From contig CAZVNM010000004.1 in the NCBI GenBank assembly GCA_964628685.1, forward strand, positions 1-64,000: 64,000 nt of DNA. The letters are read 5' to 3'. The notes below the pieces were generated by a model. It had not been told where the DNA came from, did not search any database, and saw nothing but the letters and a program-made list of their open reading frames with translations. Of the stretch, positions 1-12,574 are shown piece after piece. This DNA is from CALMEC01 sp964628685 (lineage in GTDB: Bacteria > Actinomycetota > Thermoleophilia > Miltoncostaeales > Miltoncostaeaceae). The number at the start of each line of letters is the position of its first letter. Position 1 is the first letter of the stretch. The translations under genes were made by a program, and so were the position numbers.

Positions 1-343
<343 letters not shown>

Positions 344-580
344 GAGAACTTGCTGGCCTGTCGCTTCGGAACCGAGGTTCGTCCGCGACGGACTTGAAGT
401 TGACGTTGGTTCCACACCCCGAGGGGCGGGAACCACGCTCCGCATCCCGAGGGATGGGAGCAACCCCGACGATCGGAATCGACTCACGCCGGTCCGGTCG
501 CCGTGACGGGGTTCGTGAAAAAAAGACCTGGTCATCATCGTCGGCCGGCACCGAGGTGCGCGACCGAAGTAGATGCATGC

Positions 581-600
581 TGTTCAGTTTTCAAGGTTCG
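581..600 (-). promoter_or_regulatory. boxA-like rRNA leader element
   Basis: The minus strand reads CCTTGAAAACTGAACA here, a sequence that recurs in rRNA leaders and spacers of Gram-positive bacteria, where boxA recruits Nus factors for antitermination and takes part in pre-rRNA folding. It lies about 240 bases upstream of the mature 16S 5' end. Assignment rests on motif and position only. Confidence 0.55.
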
Positions 601-749
601 CGCGATCCGAAGATCGCACAGACTCCACGGCCGGTTCTCGGCCACGGATCGAGGAGCTTAGCACTCCTCGTCGCACCGTGCAACTGCTCGGTGCACCAAC
701 TCGTTCGGCCTCGGGCTGAACTGCTCTCCCTCTCCGAACGTGCCGCGGC

Positions 750-779
750 AAGGTAGCACACCGAATCGACGCATGTCCG
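750..779 (-). promoter_or_regulatory. putative rRNA operon promoter
   Basis: On the minus strand a -35-like CGGACA (779 to 774) is followed after 18 bases by a -10-like TACCTT (755 to 750), itself preceded by TG one base upstream (extended -10). It is oriented toward 16S rRNA and lies about 410 bases before it, a normal distance for rRNA leaders. No transcript data support it. Confidence 0.45.
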
Positions 780-900
780 TCGAAGTGGTCACGTCGCCCT
801 CGATCGCCCGCATCGAGCGGGAATTTCGGCCGATTTGGGCCGATCTTGGTCATCGAGGGGTGGCCCCAGGCGGGGATGCGCGGGCCCGACGCCGGACCGA

Positions 901-2052
901 TCAGGACACGCGCACGCGGGCGAACCGCCGCTTGCCCGCCCTGAGGACCCGTCCGTCGAGCGTGCCGGCGTCGACGTCGAGGTCCGCGATGCGCTCCCCA
1001 TCGACGGTCACACCGCCCTGGGTGATGAGCCGGCGGGCCTCGCCGCGGCTTGGGATGCCGAGATGATCCGCCAGTAGGGCCGGCAGGTGCACGGCGCCGG
1101 CCGCCACGACGACCTCCGGCACGTCCTCCGGCGCCTGCCGATCGCGGGTGATCCGGTTGAAGTGGGCCTCGCCCACATCGCCGGCCCCCGCACCGTGGAA
1201 GCGATCGGCCACCAGACGACCGAGACGGCGCTTGTCGTCGACGGCGGCGCCGGTCGGGGGCGGCTCGTGCGGGAAGAGCAGCTCGTAGTAGAGGGCCATG
1301 GCGTCGTCGGGGATGCTCATGACCTTGCCGAACTGCTCCTCGGGCGGCTCGCCCACCCCGATGTAGTTGCCGGTGGACTTGCTCATCCGCTTGACCCCGT
1401 CGGTGCCCGGCAGGATCGGCATGGTCATCGCGACCTGGGACGGCTTTCCGTACGCCGTCTGCACCTCGCGGCCCAGCATGAGGTTGAAGAGCTGATCGGT
1501 GCCGCCGAGCTCGACGTCGGCGTCGAGCATCACCGAGTCGTAGGCCTGCATCAGCGGGTAGAGCAGCTCGAGCACCGAGATCGGACGGTTCTCGCCCATG
1601 CGGTTCGCGAAGTCCTCCCGCCGCAGGAGCTGGTTGACCGTGGTGGTCGCGGCCAGCGCGAACACGTCCGAAAGCCCCATCCCGGCGAACCACTCACCGT
1701 TGGCGCGCACCTCCACCCTGTCGGGATCGAGGATCCGAAATGCCTGCTCACGGTAGGTCTCGGCGTTGTGGGTGATGTCGTCGGCGCTCAGCATCGGCCG
1801 CTGGGACGTGCGTCCGGACGGGTCGCCCACCCGGGCGGTCCAGTCGCCGATGACCAGCACAGCGGTGTGTCCGGCGTCCTGGAACTCGCGCAGCTTCTGC
1901 AACACGACGGTGTGGCCCAGGTGGATGTCCGGGGCGGTGGGGTCCACGCCCAGCTTGACCCGCAGGGGACGCCCCTCCTTCAGCTTCTGCGCCAGACCGT
2001 CCGGCGGCACCACCTCGACCGCCCTGGCGGCCAGCGTCGTCGCATCGCTCAC
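901..2052 (-). CDS. tyrS: tyrosyl-tRNA synthetase
   Basis: Class I tyrosyl-tRNA synthetase (383 aa), which charges tRNA-Tyr in the cytoplasm. The catalytic Rossmann fold carries the HIGH-type motif HLGH at residues 44-47 and KMSKS as RMSKSTGN in the middle; the C-terminal 60 residues look like an S4 RNA-binding domain. The length fits the shorter TyrZ-like subfamily. I chose the GTG start because AGGAGG lies five bases upstream and the protein then begins shortly before the conserved region. The start overlaps the stop of mpg by four bases (GTGA), so the two are co-transcribed. Confidence 0.95.
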   Translation of the reverse strand: MSDATTLAARAVEVVPPDGLAQKLKEGRPLRVKLGVDPTAPDIHLGHTVVLQKLREFQDAGHTAVLVIGDWTARVGDPSGRTSQRPMLSADDITHNAETYREQAFRILDPDRVEVRANGEWFAGMGLSDVFALAATTTVNQLLRREDFANRMGENRPISVLELLYPLMQAYDSVMLDADVELGGTDQLFNLMLGREVQTAYGKPSQVAMTMPILPGTDGVKRMSKSTGNYIGVGEPPEEQFGKVMSIPDDAMALYYELLFPHEPPPTGAAVDDKRRLGRLVADRFHGAGAGDVGEAHFNRITRDRQAPEDVPEVVVAAGAVHLPALLADHLGIPSRGEARRLITQGGVTVDGERIADLDVDAGTLDGRVLRAGKRRFARVRVS

Positions 2053-2621
2053 GTGATCCTCCTGGGAAACGGCCTCGAACAGTATTGGGAACCCGCCTCG
2101 CCCAGCCGCCGGGGCTCGTCGACCGCCACCGAGATGCCGATCCGCGGACCGACGACGACGTCGTCGACCGCCCGTCCCGGGAAGATCCGCACCGGCCCGT
2201 CGACGACCGAGGTGCCGTTCATCGTGCCGTCGATGGCGAGCGCCTGGCACAGCCGTCCCGGTCCCGCGCACAGGAGCCGTTCGGCGTCGAGACCGCGACG
2301 AGCGCGCATCACGTCGAGGCCCTCGAGCGGCTGGAGCGCCCGAATGAGCACGGCCGCGCCCTCCCCCTCCGGCTGGCAGACCACGTTGACGCACCAGTGG
2401 ATGCCGTAGCTTCGGTAGACGTAGAGCCGGCCGGGCGGGCCGAACATGACCGCGGTGCGCGGAGTGATGCCGCGGAAGCTGTGCGACGCCGGGTCGTGCT
2501 GGTCGTAGATCTCGACCTCGACGATGCGGCCGGCCGTGTCGCCGGTGGACATCACGCACCCCAGGAGGTCACGGGCGACCAGGGGTGCCGGACGTGCGTA
2601 GAAGTCGGCGTCGAGGGTCAT
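2049..2621 (-). CDS. mpg: 3-methyladenine DNA glycosylase (AAG/MPG family)
   Basis: Base-excision repair glycosylase of the AAG/MPG fold (190 aa), which removes 3-methyladenine, hypoxanthine and other damaged purines. Family hallmarks are visible: the N-terminal ARDLLG segment, the catalytic region VEVEIYDQHDPASHSFRG, then MFGPPGRLYVYRSYGIHWC and a LLCAGPGRL segment near residue 115. The length is normal. It is translationally coupled to tyrS downstream. Confidence 0.93.
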   Translation of the reverse strand: MTLDADFYARPAPLVARDLLGCVMSTGDTAGRIVEVEIYDQHDPASHSFRGITPRTAVMFGPPGRLYVYRSYGIHWCVNVVCQPEGEGAAVLIRALQPLEGLDVMRARRGLDAERLLCAGPGRLCQALAIDGTMNGTSVVDGPVRIFPGRAVDDVVVGPRIGISVAVDEPRRLGEAGSQYCSRPFPRRIT

Positions 2622-2720
2622 CCCCGGCTCACCCGGTCACCGCGACCACGGCCGAACGACGTGACGCACCCGGTCCCATCACCCGTCGGTCGACTGCCGG
2701 CACGGCATCATCCCCGGGGC

Positions 2721-2986
2721 TCAGAAGAGCGAGGGCGGTTCCTCGCCGCGCGACCGTCGGCCCCCGCCGCCGCCGCGGCCCTTCGCCGTTTCGACCGGTG
2801 CGGACTGGTCCAGGTCGGCGAGGATCGCCGACTCGCTGCGCGCCGCCACGAGCGGTTCGCGAAGACCCTCCACCCACACCAGGGTGCGCCGGCCGGGACC
2901 GCGCTCGGCACCCTGGATGGGTTCGAGCGCGATGACCTGACTCCCCCGCACGAAGCGTCCCAGCCCCAGGGCCACGAACGGTCCGC

Positions 2987-2993
<7 letters not shown>
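2721..2993 (-). CDS. small RemA/RemB-like (DUF370-type) protein
   Basis: A 90-aa protein. Residues 5-60 read as a short beta-rich domain with GLGRFVRGSQVIAL near the start and SESAILADLD near the end. This resembles the layout of RemA/RemB (YaaB, DUF370), small DNA-binding or matrix-regulating proteins of Gram-positive bacteria, where a 'vsa.rivai' strand is followed by a 'ai.l..v' strand. The tail is rich in Gly and Arg. The ATG has a strong GGGAGG seven bases upstream, which lies inside the last codons of argH, so the two genes overlap by seven bases and are probably coupled. The family assignment is inference; the gene itself is well supported by its ribosome binding site. Confidence 0.55.
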
Positions 2994-4371
<1,378 letters not shown>

Positions 4372-4375
<4 letters not shown>

Positions 4376-5492
4376 CCCCCACGCACCTCGGCGATGGCCT
4401 CGGCGAGCGCGGCGGTGACCGTCGCCACCTGGTCGTCGGTCATCTCGGGGAAGAACGGCAGCGCGATCGTGGAGGCGCTGATGGCCTCGGTGACCGGGAG
4501 CGTGCCCGGCCGGTAGCCGTGCTCCTCCCGGTAGAAGGGCTGCAGGTGCACGCACGGCAGGTACGGCTTGGCGGCGATGCCGCGACGGTCGAGCGCGCCA
4601 ATGACCGCATTGCGGTCGATCTGGGCGTCGAGCCGCGGAGCGTAGACGAACCACGAGCGCTCCTGCGGTCCCTCGTACATGGGGGTGACCCCGTCGATCT
4701 CGGCGACCGCGGCCTGATAGCGCGCGGCGACGCGGCGCCGGGCCGCCAGCATGTCGTCCAGCCGCTCCAGCTGGCCGATGCCGATGGCCGCGTGCACGTC
4801 GGACATCCGGTAGTTGAAGCCCAGCCGGGAGTGCACCAACCACGCCCCGTCGTCGGAGCGCCCCTGGTTGACCAGGCTGAGCGCGAGGCGCGCCACCTCG
4901 TCGTCGTCGGTGAGGATCACGCCGCCCTCGGCGGTGGTCATCTGCTTGTTGGCGTAGAAGGCGAGCACGGTCGGGTGGCCCCACGATCCGTAGGGCCTGC
5001 CGTCGTAGCCGCCGCCGATGGCCTGGCAGGCGTCCTCCACGATCGCGAGGTCGTGTCGGCGGGCGATGTCGATGAGGGCCGGAAGCTCGGCCGGGTAGCC
5101 GAAGATGTCGACGATCTCGATCGCGCGGGTGCGCGGCGTGATGGCGGCCTCCACCGCGGCCGGGTCCATGTTGAACGTCTGCGGGTCGACCTCGACGAAC
5201 ACGGGTGTGGCACCGGTGAAGAGGATCGCGTTGGCCGACGCCACGAAGGTGAACGACGGGACGATCACCTCGTCGCCGGGGCCGATGCCGGCCTGGTGCA
5301 GGGCGACGTGCAGACCGGCCGTGCCCGACGAGCAGGCCACGGCGTGCGCCACACCCGCCCGCTCGGCCCACATGCGCTCGAACTCGCGCAGCACGGGACC
5401 GAGGGAGAGCTGACCGGAGCGAAGCACACGGGTGACGAGCTCCACCTCCCGGTCTCCGATGACCGGCTTGGCGAGCGGGATCTGGTCCGACA

Positions 5493-5493
<1 letters not shown>
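4372..5493 (-). CDS. DegT/DnrJ/EryC1/StrS-family aminotransferase
   Basis: PLP-dependent fold-type I aminotransferase (373 aa) of the family that usually aminates nucleotide-linked keto sugars. The N-terminal IPLAKPVIGDREVELV segment, the cofactor-binding SSGTAGLHVAL motif, EDACQAIGGGYDGRPYG and the PLP lysine context FYANKQMTTAEGG are typical. It lies in a tight operon with one-base overlap to cimA (TGATG) and four-base overlap to argH. None of its neighbours makes sugar nucleotides, so its substrate cannot be read from context; it could serve an outer-layer sugar or have drifted to another keto substrate. Confidence 0.9.
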
Positions 5494-7075
<1,582 letters not shown>

Positions 7076-7079
<4 letters not shown>

Positions 7080-7999
7080 GCGGTTTCTCCGTTGACGTGG
7101 TGCAGCCATTGTGCGGAACGGGGGTCCTCGCCGCGTGTGATGGCGAAGAAGCGGTCCTGCAGCCGGCGGGTGATGGGGCCGGGCGGTCCCAGTTCGTGGT
7201 CGTCGACCGCGTTGATCGGACAGACCTCGGCCGCGGTGCCGGTGACGAAGACCTCGTCGGCGAAGTAGAGCTCGGCCCGGCTGATGTCGCGCTCGACGAC
7301 CTCCAGCCCCTCGTCGCGGGCGATCTCGATGATGCCGTTGCGCGTGATGCCCTCCAGGATGGAGGCACCGAGCGGCGGGGTGGCGATCTGCCCGTCCCGG
7401 ACGAGGAAGATGTTCTCGCCCGAGCCGTCGGCCACGTGCCCCTGCTCGTTCAGCAGGATGGCCTCCTCGTACCCGGCCTTGGACGCCTCCAGCTTGGCGA
7501 GGATAGAGTTGAGGTACTGGCCACCGGCCTTGGCCGTCGCGGGGATCGTGTTGTTGCCGATCCGCCGCCAGGACGACACCTTGGCCCGGATGCCGTTCCG
7601 GAGGCCCTCCTCACCCAGGTAGGCGCCCCACTCCCACGCGGCGATGGCGACGTCGACCGGCGCGTCCAGCGGGAAGAGCCCCATGGTGCCGTAGCCGCGG
7701 AAGGCGATCGGTCGGATGTAGCACGACTCAAGGCCGTTCTCGCGCACCACGTTGCACACCGCCTCGGTGAGGGCGGCGATGTCGTAGGGCAGGTCCATGT
7801 AGTACATGGCGGCAGAGCGCGCGAAGCGCTCGAGGTGACGGTCCAGCTTGAGCACCGCGGGGCCGCGGTCGGTGGCGTAGGCGCGGATGCCCTCGAAGAC
7901 CGAGGACCCGTAGTGGAGCCCGTGCGAGAGCACGTGCACCTTCGCGTCGTGCCAGTCGACCAGCTCCCCGTTGTGCCAGATCTTCTGGGATTCCTGCAC
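7076..7999 (-). CDS. ilvE: branched-chain amino acid aminotransferase
   Basis: Final transamination of leucine, isoleucine and valine synthesis, a fold-type IV PLP enzyme (307 aa). Characteristic segments are HGLHYGSSVFEGIRAY, IRPIAFRGYG, the AKAGGQYLNSILAK stretch with the PLP lysine, and FVTGTAAEVCPI. The GTG start is the first available and gives the normal N-terminus (QKIWHNGELVDW). It is the first gene of the ilvE-cimA-DegT-argH run, with only a weak AAAGG upstream. Confidence 0.95.
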
Positions 8000-8192
8000 C
8001 CTGCGCGCAACCTTTCGTCCGGACCGACATCAGAGCATAGCTTCCTTCCCATCACCGGCTTCCCTGCGCACGTGCCGGTCATGCGGGCGCTGCGGGCCGC
8101 GCGGTGGCGTGGTCGGCGCGCAGGACGGACCGGAGGCGTCCGGGCCGGCATCGTCGGGGCCGCGGACGTCCGATTGAATCGGGGCGGACGCT
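8000..8192. other. upstream region of ilvE, nothing certain seen
   Basis: Non-coding stretch before the tandem array. A 14-base AT-containing motif (CGATTGAATCGG, near 8170) is a short inverted repeat related to the CAATTG elements of the array. No clear -35/-10 pair for ilvE was found. Confidence 0.35.
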
Positions 8193-8690
8193 CAATTGAG
8201 CGCCGGGCGACGTCCAATTGAACGTCGCGCACCGTTCACTCCGAGTGCACCCCGTGACGGGGACGACACACGGCGGTGCCGGTCGTCCGGCCCAGAGCGA
8301 CCCCGCTCCGACCGGATCCGGCGATTGGGCGCCGGGCGACGCTCAATTAAACGGCGGGCACCGTTCACACCGAGTGCACCCCGCGACGGCTACGACACAC
8401 GGCCGTGACGGTTTCCCCCGCCCCAGCGCCACGCCACAACACGCGCGTCAAGCCGATTGGACGCGGGCGACATCCGATTGAACGTCGGGCACCGTTCACT
8501 CCGAGCGCATCCCGTGACGGGTACGACACACGGCCGTGACGGTTTCCCCGCCCCCAGCGCCACGCCACAACACGTGCGTCCAGCCGATTGGACGCCGGGC
8601 GACGCTCAATTGGACGTCCGGCACCGTTCACTCCGAGCGCATCCGCGACGGCGGCCGTGAGCGACGTCCAATTGAACGATCGCGGACGAT
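8193..8690. repeat. about four tandem copies of a 129-132-bp intergenic repeat
   Basis: Units begin at 8193, 8322, 8454 and 8585 (periods 129, 132, 131). Each starts with a CAATTG- or CGATTGG-type box followed by GGGCGAC, then a second box of the form GACGYYCAATTGAACG, then CACCGTTCAC(T/A)CCGAG and, in the middle copies, ACGACACACGGCCGTGACGG. The last unit is degenerate and ends near 8690 with another GACGTCCAATTGAACG box. The boxes are themselves palindromic around CAATTG. There is no reading frame shared between copies, and units are far too long for a CRISPR spacer-repeat pattern. Function unknown. Confidence 0.8.
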
Positions 8691-8724
8691 CGCCGCGGTC
8701 GCTGTGACGCGCGCGGCGTTCAGG

Positions 8725-9216
8725 TCAACCGTCGAACACCGCCGGGGTGCGTGACGGGATCCGGGCGAGCCGGACCGCCAGCACCACGCCCAGCGCCGCC
8801 GCCGAGATCCGTGCCCACGGCGGGTCGATGAAGAGGACGATCGACGAGCCGATGGTGAGGAGCATCGCCGTGATGGCGATGATCTTGGTGCGCCGCGGGA
8901 TGGCGCGGTGCGTCTCCCACTCGCGGATGGTGGGTCCGAAGACGCGGTTGGCGAGGATCCAGCGGTGGAAGCGTGTGGACGACCGCGCGAAGCACGCGGC
9001 GGCCAGGATCACGAAGGGCGTGGTCGGAAGGAGCGGTACGACGATGCCGATGAGGCCGATCGCGAGCGACGCGATGCCGGCGCCGACCAGGGCGATGCGC
9101 AGCGCCATCGACCGGTCATGGATCCGGTCGATGAGCGGCGCGTCGGGCGTCGCGTCCACGTGCGGGCGCACATCCACCGCCCCATTCTGACGCGCGATCC
9201 GTCCCGGCGTGGGCAC
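8725..9216 (-). CDS. DUF454 (YbaN-like) inner membrane protein
   Basis: Protein of 163 aa (if the first start is used) with an N-terminal soluble stretch and three hydrophobic segments: about residues 38-68, 73-75 extending into ILAAACF, and 110-150. The core PLLPTTPFVILAAACFARSSTRFHRWILANRVFGPTIREW is the diagnostic DUF454 pattern. Family function is unknown. E. coli YbaN is about 125 aa, so the true start may be internal, for example the methionine at MALRIALVG. It lies 51 bases downstream of leuB and may be read through from it. Confidence 0.85.
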   Translation of the reverse strand: MPTPGRIARQNGAVDVRPHVDATPDAPLIDRIHDRSMALRIALVGAGIASLAIGLIGIVVPLLPTTPFVILAAACFARSSTRFHRWILANRVFGPTIREWETHRAIPRRTKIIAITAMLLTIGSSIVLFIDPPWARISAAALGVVLAVRLARIPSRTPAVFDG

Positions 9217-9267
9217 GACGGGAGTCCCCGACGTGCCAGAGCGGGCCGGGCCGGGTCCGGGCGGCGG

Positions 9268-10323
9268 CTACTTGGTCGCGCGCTCCAGGAGCAGGTCCCC
9301 CACCTCGCCCGTCGAGAGTCCGCCGCCCAGGTCCGGCGTGCGGTGGCCGTCCTCCAGCAGGGACGCGACGGCGTCCTCGATGCGGTCGGCGCCCTTGGGG
9401 CATTCCAGCGAGTAGCGCAGCATCATCGCCGCCGACAGGCAGGTGGCGAGCGGGTTGGCGATCCCCTGGCCGGCGATGTCGGGGGCCGAGCCGTGCACCG
9501 GCTCGTAGAGGCCGGGGCCGCCCGAGCCGAGACTGGCCGACGGCAGCATGCCGATCGAGCCGGTGATCATCGCGGCCTCGTCGCTGAGGATGTCACCGAA
9601 CATGTTCTCGGTGACGATGACGTCGAAGTCCGACGGGCGGGAGACGAGTTGCATCGCGGCGTTGTCGACCAGCATGTGGTCCAGGGCCACGTTGGGGTGG
9701 TCGGCGGCGACCTCCATCACGGTCTCACGCCACAGACGCGAGCTCTCGAGGACGTTGGCCTTGTCGACCGACGTGACGCGTCCGCGCCGGTCGGCGGCCG
9801 CGGTGAAGGCCCACTCGCACACGCGGCGGATCTCGTCCTTGGTGTAGAGGCAGGTGTCGTAGGCGGTGTCGCCGTCGCGCCTGCGCTCACCGAAGTAGAT
9901 GCCGCCGGTGAGCTCGCGGATGACCAGCAGGTCGGTGCCGTCGATGCGCTCGCGCCGCAGGGGGCTCGCGTCGTAGAGGGCCGGGAACGGCTTGACCGGG
10001 CGCAGGTTGGCGAAGAGTCCCAGGCCGGCGCGCAGGCCGAGAAGGCCCTGCTCGGGCCGGGGGGCGTCGGGGTCGGTGGTGTCCCACTTCGGTCCGCCGA
10101 CCGCACCGAGAAGCACCGCGTCGGACGCCTGGCAGGCCGCCAGCACCTCGTCGGTGAGTGCCGTGCCGTGCTCGTCGATGGAACAGCCGCCCATCAGGTG
10201 GTCCTGCCAGGTGATCGTCAGGTCGTGCTCGGCCGCGACCGCGTCGACGATGCGGCGGGTCTCGGCGACCACCTCCGGCCCGATGCCGTCACCCGCGAGC
10301 GAAACCACCGTCTTGTCTGCCAT
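9268..10323 (-). CDS. leuB: 3-isopropylmalate dehydrogenase
   Basis: Oxidises and decarboxylates 3-isopropylmalate to 2-ketoisocaproate in leucine synthesis (351 aa, cytosolic dimer). Visible: the N-terminal VVSLAGDGIGPEVV, LLGAVGGPKWD, the active-site RELTGGIYFGERR, and NMFGDILSDEAAMITGSIGMLPSASLG near the NAD-binding site. The ATG has GGGAGAGCA just upstream. A -10-like TAACCT lies on the minus strand at 10354-10349. It is separated from the other leu genes by the BMC operon. Confidence 0.96.
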   Translation of the reverse strand: MADKTVVSLAGDGIGPEVVAETRRIVDAVAAEHDLTITWQDHLMGGCSIDEHGTALTDEVLAACQASDAVLLGAVGGPKWDTTDPDAPRPEQGLLGLRAGLGLFANLRPVKPFPALYDASPLRRERIDGTDLLVIRELTGGIYFGERRRDGDTAYDTCLYTKDEIRRVCEWAFTAAADRRGRVTSVDKANVLESSRLWRETVMEVAADHPNVALDHMLVDNAAMQLVSRPSDFDVIVTENMFGDILSDEAAMITGSIGMLPSASLGSGGPGLYEPVHGSAPDIAGQGIANPLATCLSAAMMLRYSLECPKGADRIEDAVASLLEDGHRTPDLGGGLSTGEVGDLLLERATK

Positions 10324-10348
10324 TGCTCTCCCGTCTGGTTGTGCCGTG

Positions 10349-10354
10349 AGGTTA
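10349..10354 (-). promoter_or_regulatory. putative leuB -10 box
   Basis: TAACCT on the minus strand, 25 bases before the leuB start codon. The -35 region is not recognisable. Support is by sequence match and position only. Confidence 0.35.
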
Positions 10355-10462
10355 CCGAGCGGTGTGCGGAGCGAGCCCGTGGCCTGGGCGGACCGTCCTC
10401 AAGCAAACGCGCGCCGCGGCCGATGATCCGAGATGCCCCTTTTATCGCGCTGAGAGGACCCC

Positions 10463-12145
10463 ATGCTCCGTCGCCTCGTCGTTGGACTGACATTCGCGCT
10501 CGTCGCACTCCCCGGGGTGGTGGCGGCTCAGCCGCCGTCGCCGCCGTACGAGGACGGCGGCATCGCGAACCACGACTACTACGACCCGTGCGGGGTGGCC
10601 AACGACGCCATCGACTTCGCGCAGGACGACTTCTGGACGCTGAACGGCGCGCCCCTCACGAAGGGTTCCGACTTCGTCTACTCGTACGACGGCACGACCT
10701 GGAACGACGTGCCGGAGGATGCGTTCCTCTCCGTGGCGGAGCAGCAGGCGCTCCAGGCCGCCCACCCGGGCACCAGCCCGGCGGGCACCCACCTCAACTG
10801 GCGCATGCAGATGGGCTACATGACCATCGACCCCACCGCCACGTGGATCTACATCCGTCCCAAGGATCCGGACGCGACCAACGCCCTCGTCTACAAGAAG
10901 GTGGCGATCGGCACTGAGTTCGCCACCCCGTGGAACCTGGAGTGCGACTACACGCGCGACGTGACCGACGCGCTGGTCGTGACCGACGCCCCCGGCGTCG
11001 CCAACGACGTCTTCGCGATCCCGCCCGTCGTCGCGCCGCCCTATACCAGCGACTGGCGTGACCTGGGCTACTTCATCGAGGACCGGCAGGGGACGATCCA
11101 GCCGCTCGCCTTCGGCACCACCTTCCGGCCGTCGGACTACGGATACACCGACGCGGACGTCAACCCGCTCACCGGCGAGCTCACGCTGAGGATCACGCTG
11201 CGCCAGATCGCGCCGGGGTACCCGAACCAGTCCCCCGTCGACGTGGCCGGCGCGGTCCACTGGACGTTCGTCGTCCGCCCCACCGACGGCACCAGCACGA
11301 CCACCGTGACCGGCATGGAGACGGCCCCCGGCGGGTGCGTGGATCCGCAGGCACCGGAGGCGGTCACGCTCGCGCTCTCGGAGGCGACCGACGTCGCGCG
11401 GGTGACGATCGACACGCCGGACGGGCGCCGGATCGACCCGAGCCTGTACCGGTTCACGAGCGTGGACGGACGGGTGGTCGTGACCATGGCCGACGGCGCC
11501 ACCATGCCGGCCGAATGGCTGGCGGGCACCTGGTCGGTGTCGACCGCGGCGCAGGTCACGGTCGCGTTGGACGCGGTCACCTGCCGTGCACCGGCGGTCA
11601 CGCCGACCGACCCGTCGCCGGAGCCGACACCCACCCCGACCGACCCGGCGGCGGAACCGACACCCACCCAGACCGCCACCTCGCAGCCGCCCGCCGCCGC
11701 GCCGGCAGCGCCGGCAGCACCGCCGGCTCCCCCAACGATCGCATCGCCCGCGGCACCCACGACGCGGCTCCGCCTGCGGGTCACACCCAACCGCACCGCC
11801 GTCCCGGGCACGGCACTGGTGCGGCTGCGGGCAACGGTGACCAACACGGGTCGGGCGACCGCGCGCGGCGTCCGCGTCTGCCAGCCCATGGCGCCCTCGA
11901 TGTCGCTGCACCGCCTGTTCGGCGGGCGGCTCGCGCGCGGTCAGAGCTGCTGGACCATCGCCGCGCTCGCGCCCGGTGCCAGCCGCACCGTCACCATGGT
12001 CGTGCGAACCGCGACCGTCGGCCGTGTGACCCGCACCCGGCCGCGGGCGACGGCGACCGCGTCCAACGCCACGGCCGTGACGGCCACCACCGGCGTGAGG
12101 ATCCTCCCCACCCCCACCGTGCGGCGGGTCGCGGTCACCGGCTGA
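10463..12145 (+). CDS. secreted modular protein with Pro/Thr-rich linker and DUF11-like C-terminal domain
   Basis: A 560-aa exported protein of unknown function. Residues 1-22 are a clear Sec signal peptide (RRLV, hydrophobic core, cleavage near VVAAQ). Residues 25-300 form a domain rich in Asp, Tyr and Trp with paired cysteines (DPCGVAND, LECDYTRD). A Thr/Pro/Ala linker follows at about 385-435 with TPTPTDP-type repeats. The C-terminal 100 residues (LRLRVTPNRTAVPGTALVRLRATVTNTGRATARGV) resemble DUF11/CARDB-type beta-sandwich repeats found in cell-surface proteins. GAGAGGA precedes the ATG by five bases. No sortase motif or terminal membrane anchor is visible, so it is probably released. Confidence 0.75.
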   Translation: MLRRLVVGLTFALVALPGVVAAQPPSPPYEDGGIANHDYYDPCGVANDAIDFAQDDFWTLNGAPLTKGSDFVYSYDGTTWNDVPEDAFLSVAEQQALQAAHPGTSPAGTHLNWRMQMGYMTIDPTATWIYIRPKDPDATNALVYKKVAIGTEFATPWNLECDYTRDVTDALVVTDAPGVANDVFAIPPVVAPPYTSDWRDLGYFIEDRQGTIQPLAFGTTFRPSDYGYTDADVNPLTGELTLRITLRQIAPGYPNQSPVDVAGAVHWTFVVRPTDGTSTTTVTGMETAPGGCVDPQAPEAVTLALSEATDVARVTIDTPDGRRIDPSLYRFTSVDGRVVVTMADGATMPAEWLAGTWSVSTAAQVTVALDAVTCRAPAVTPTDPSPEPTPTPTDPAAEPTPTQTATSQPPAAAPAAPAAPPAPPTIASPAAPTTRLRLRVTPNRTAVPGTALVRLRATVTNTGRATARGVRVCQPMAPSMSLHRLFGGRLARGQSCWTIAALAPGASRTVTMVVRTATVGRVTRTRPRATATASNATAVTATTGVRILPTPTVRRVAVTG

Positions 12146-12154
12146 GGTCGGGAC

Positions 12155-12181
12155 GCGCCCGGCGGGATCACCGCCGGGCGC
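12155..12181 (+). terminator. strong hairpin after the secreted-protein gene
   Basis: Perfect 11-bp GC stem (GCGCCCGGCGG / CCGCCGGGCGC) with a five-base GATCA loop, starting ten bases after the stop codon and followed by CCCCTCTT. It is likely an intrinsic-type terminator in a GC-rich genome that often lacks U tracts. Confidence 0.7.
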
Positions 12182-12574
12182 CCCTCTTCACCCGGGTCGC
12201 CTGGCGCGCCACCGCGGCCTCCCGCTGCTCGACGATCGTGATCGGTTGGCCGGAGCGGCGCTCCACGGGGCACCCCCTGTCCCTGACATCGGTGAACGGG
12301 GGGAGCCCGGCCGGCACGCACGTCCACCATCGAGCCGTCGGCGATGACCGGTCGCCACCACCGGACCGCGCACCCACCGTCGGCTCCGTGCGAGACGACG
12401 CCCCGCCCAGCCCGCCCACCGGGCGCAGAGGGGTGGTGAACGACCAGCTCCCTGTCGCCACGTCGATCACCAACCCGAACCCGAACGACCCGGTCCCCTG
12501 ACACCGCGTGCGTCACGCTCGCGGTGGCCGAGGGTAACCTCCGCCCCCGTCCGCATCCCTCAAGGAGACGTGCC
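12182..12574. other. intergenic stretch, no gene recognised
   Basis: Open frames on the minus strand cross this segment but show no domain, no convincing ribosome binding site and an amino acid make-up dominated by Arg, Gly and Pro. I see no RNA gene in it. The right end carries the AAGGAG of the following gene. Confidence 0.5.

Larger units (their letters stand above)
344..900 (-). other. rRNA leader and spacer without a protein gene
   Basis: This stretch between tyrS and 16S rRNA holds no convincing coding sequence; the open frames crossing it have no recognisable domain or ribosome binding site. It contains the long 5' leader expected of an rRNA operon, several GC-rich inverted repeats, a boxA-like element near 581-600 and a promoter-like pair near 750-779. 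The 120 bases next to tyrS (781-900) show nothing recognisable. Confidence 0.6.

Noticed and set aside
8193..8690. Regular repeats that could suggest a CRISPR array
   Set aside because: Units are about 130 bp with similar sequence across the whole unit; there are no 25-40-bp direct repeats with unique spacers and no cas genes nearby.
12168..12473. Minus-strand frame of about 100 codons between the secreted protein and the epimerase-like gene
   Set aside because: No domain, no convincing ribosome binding site and shadow-like composition.
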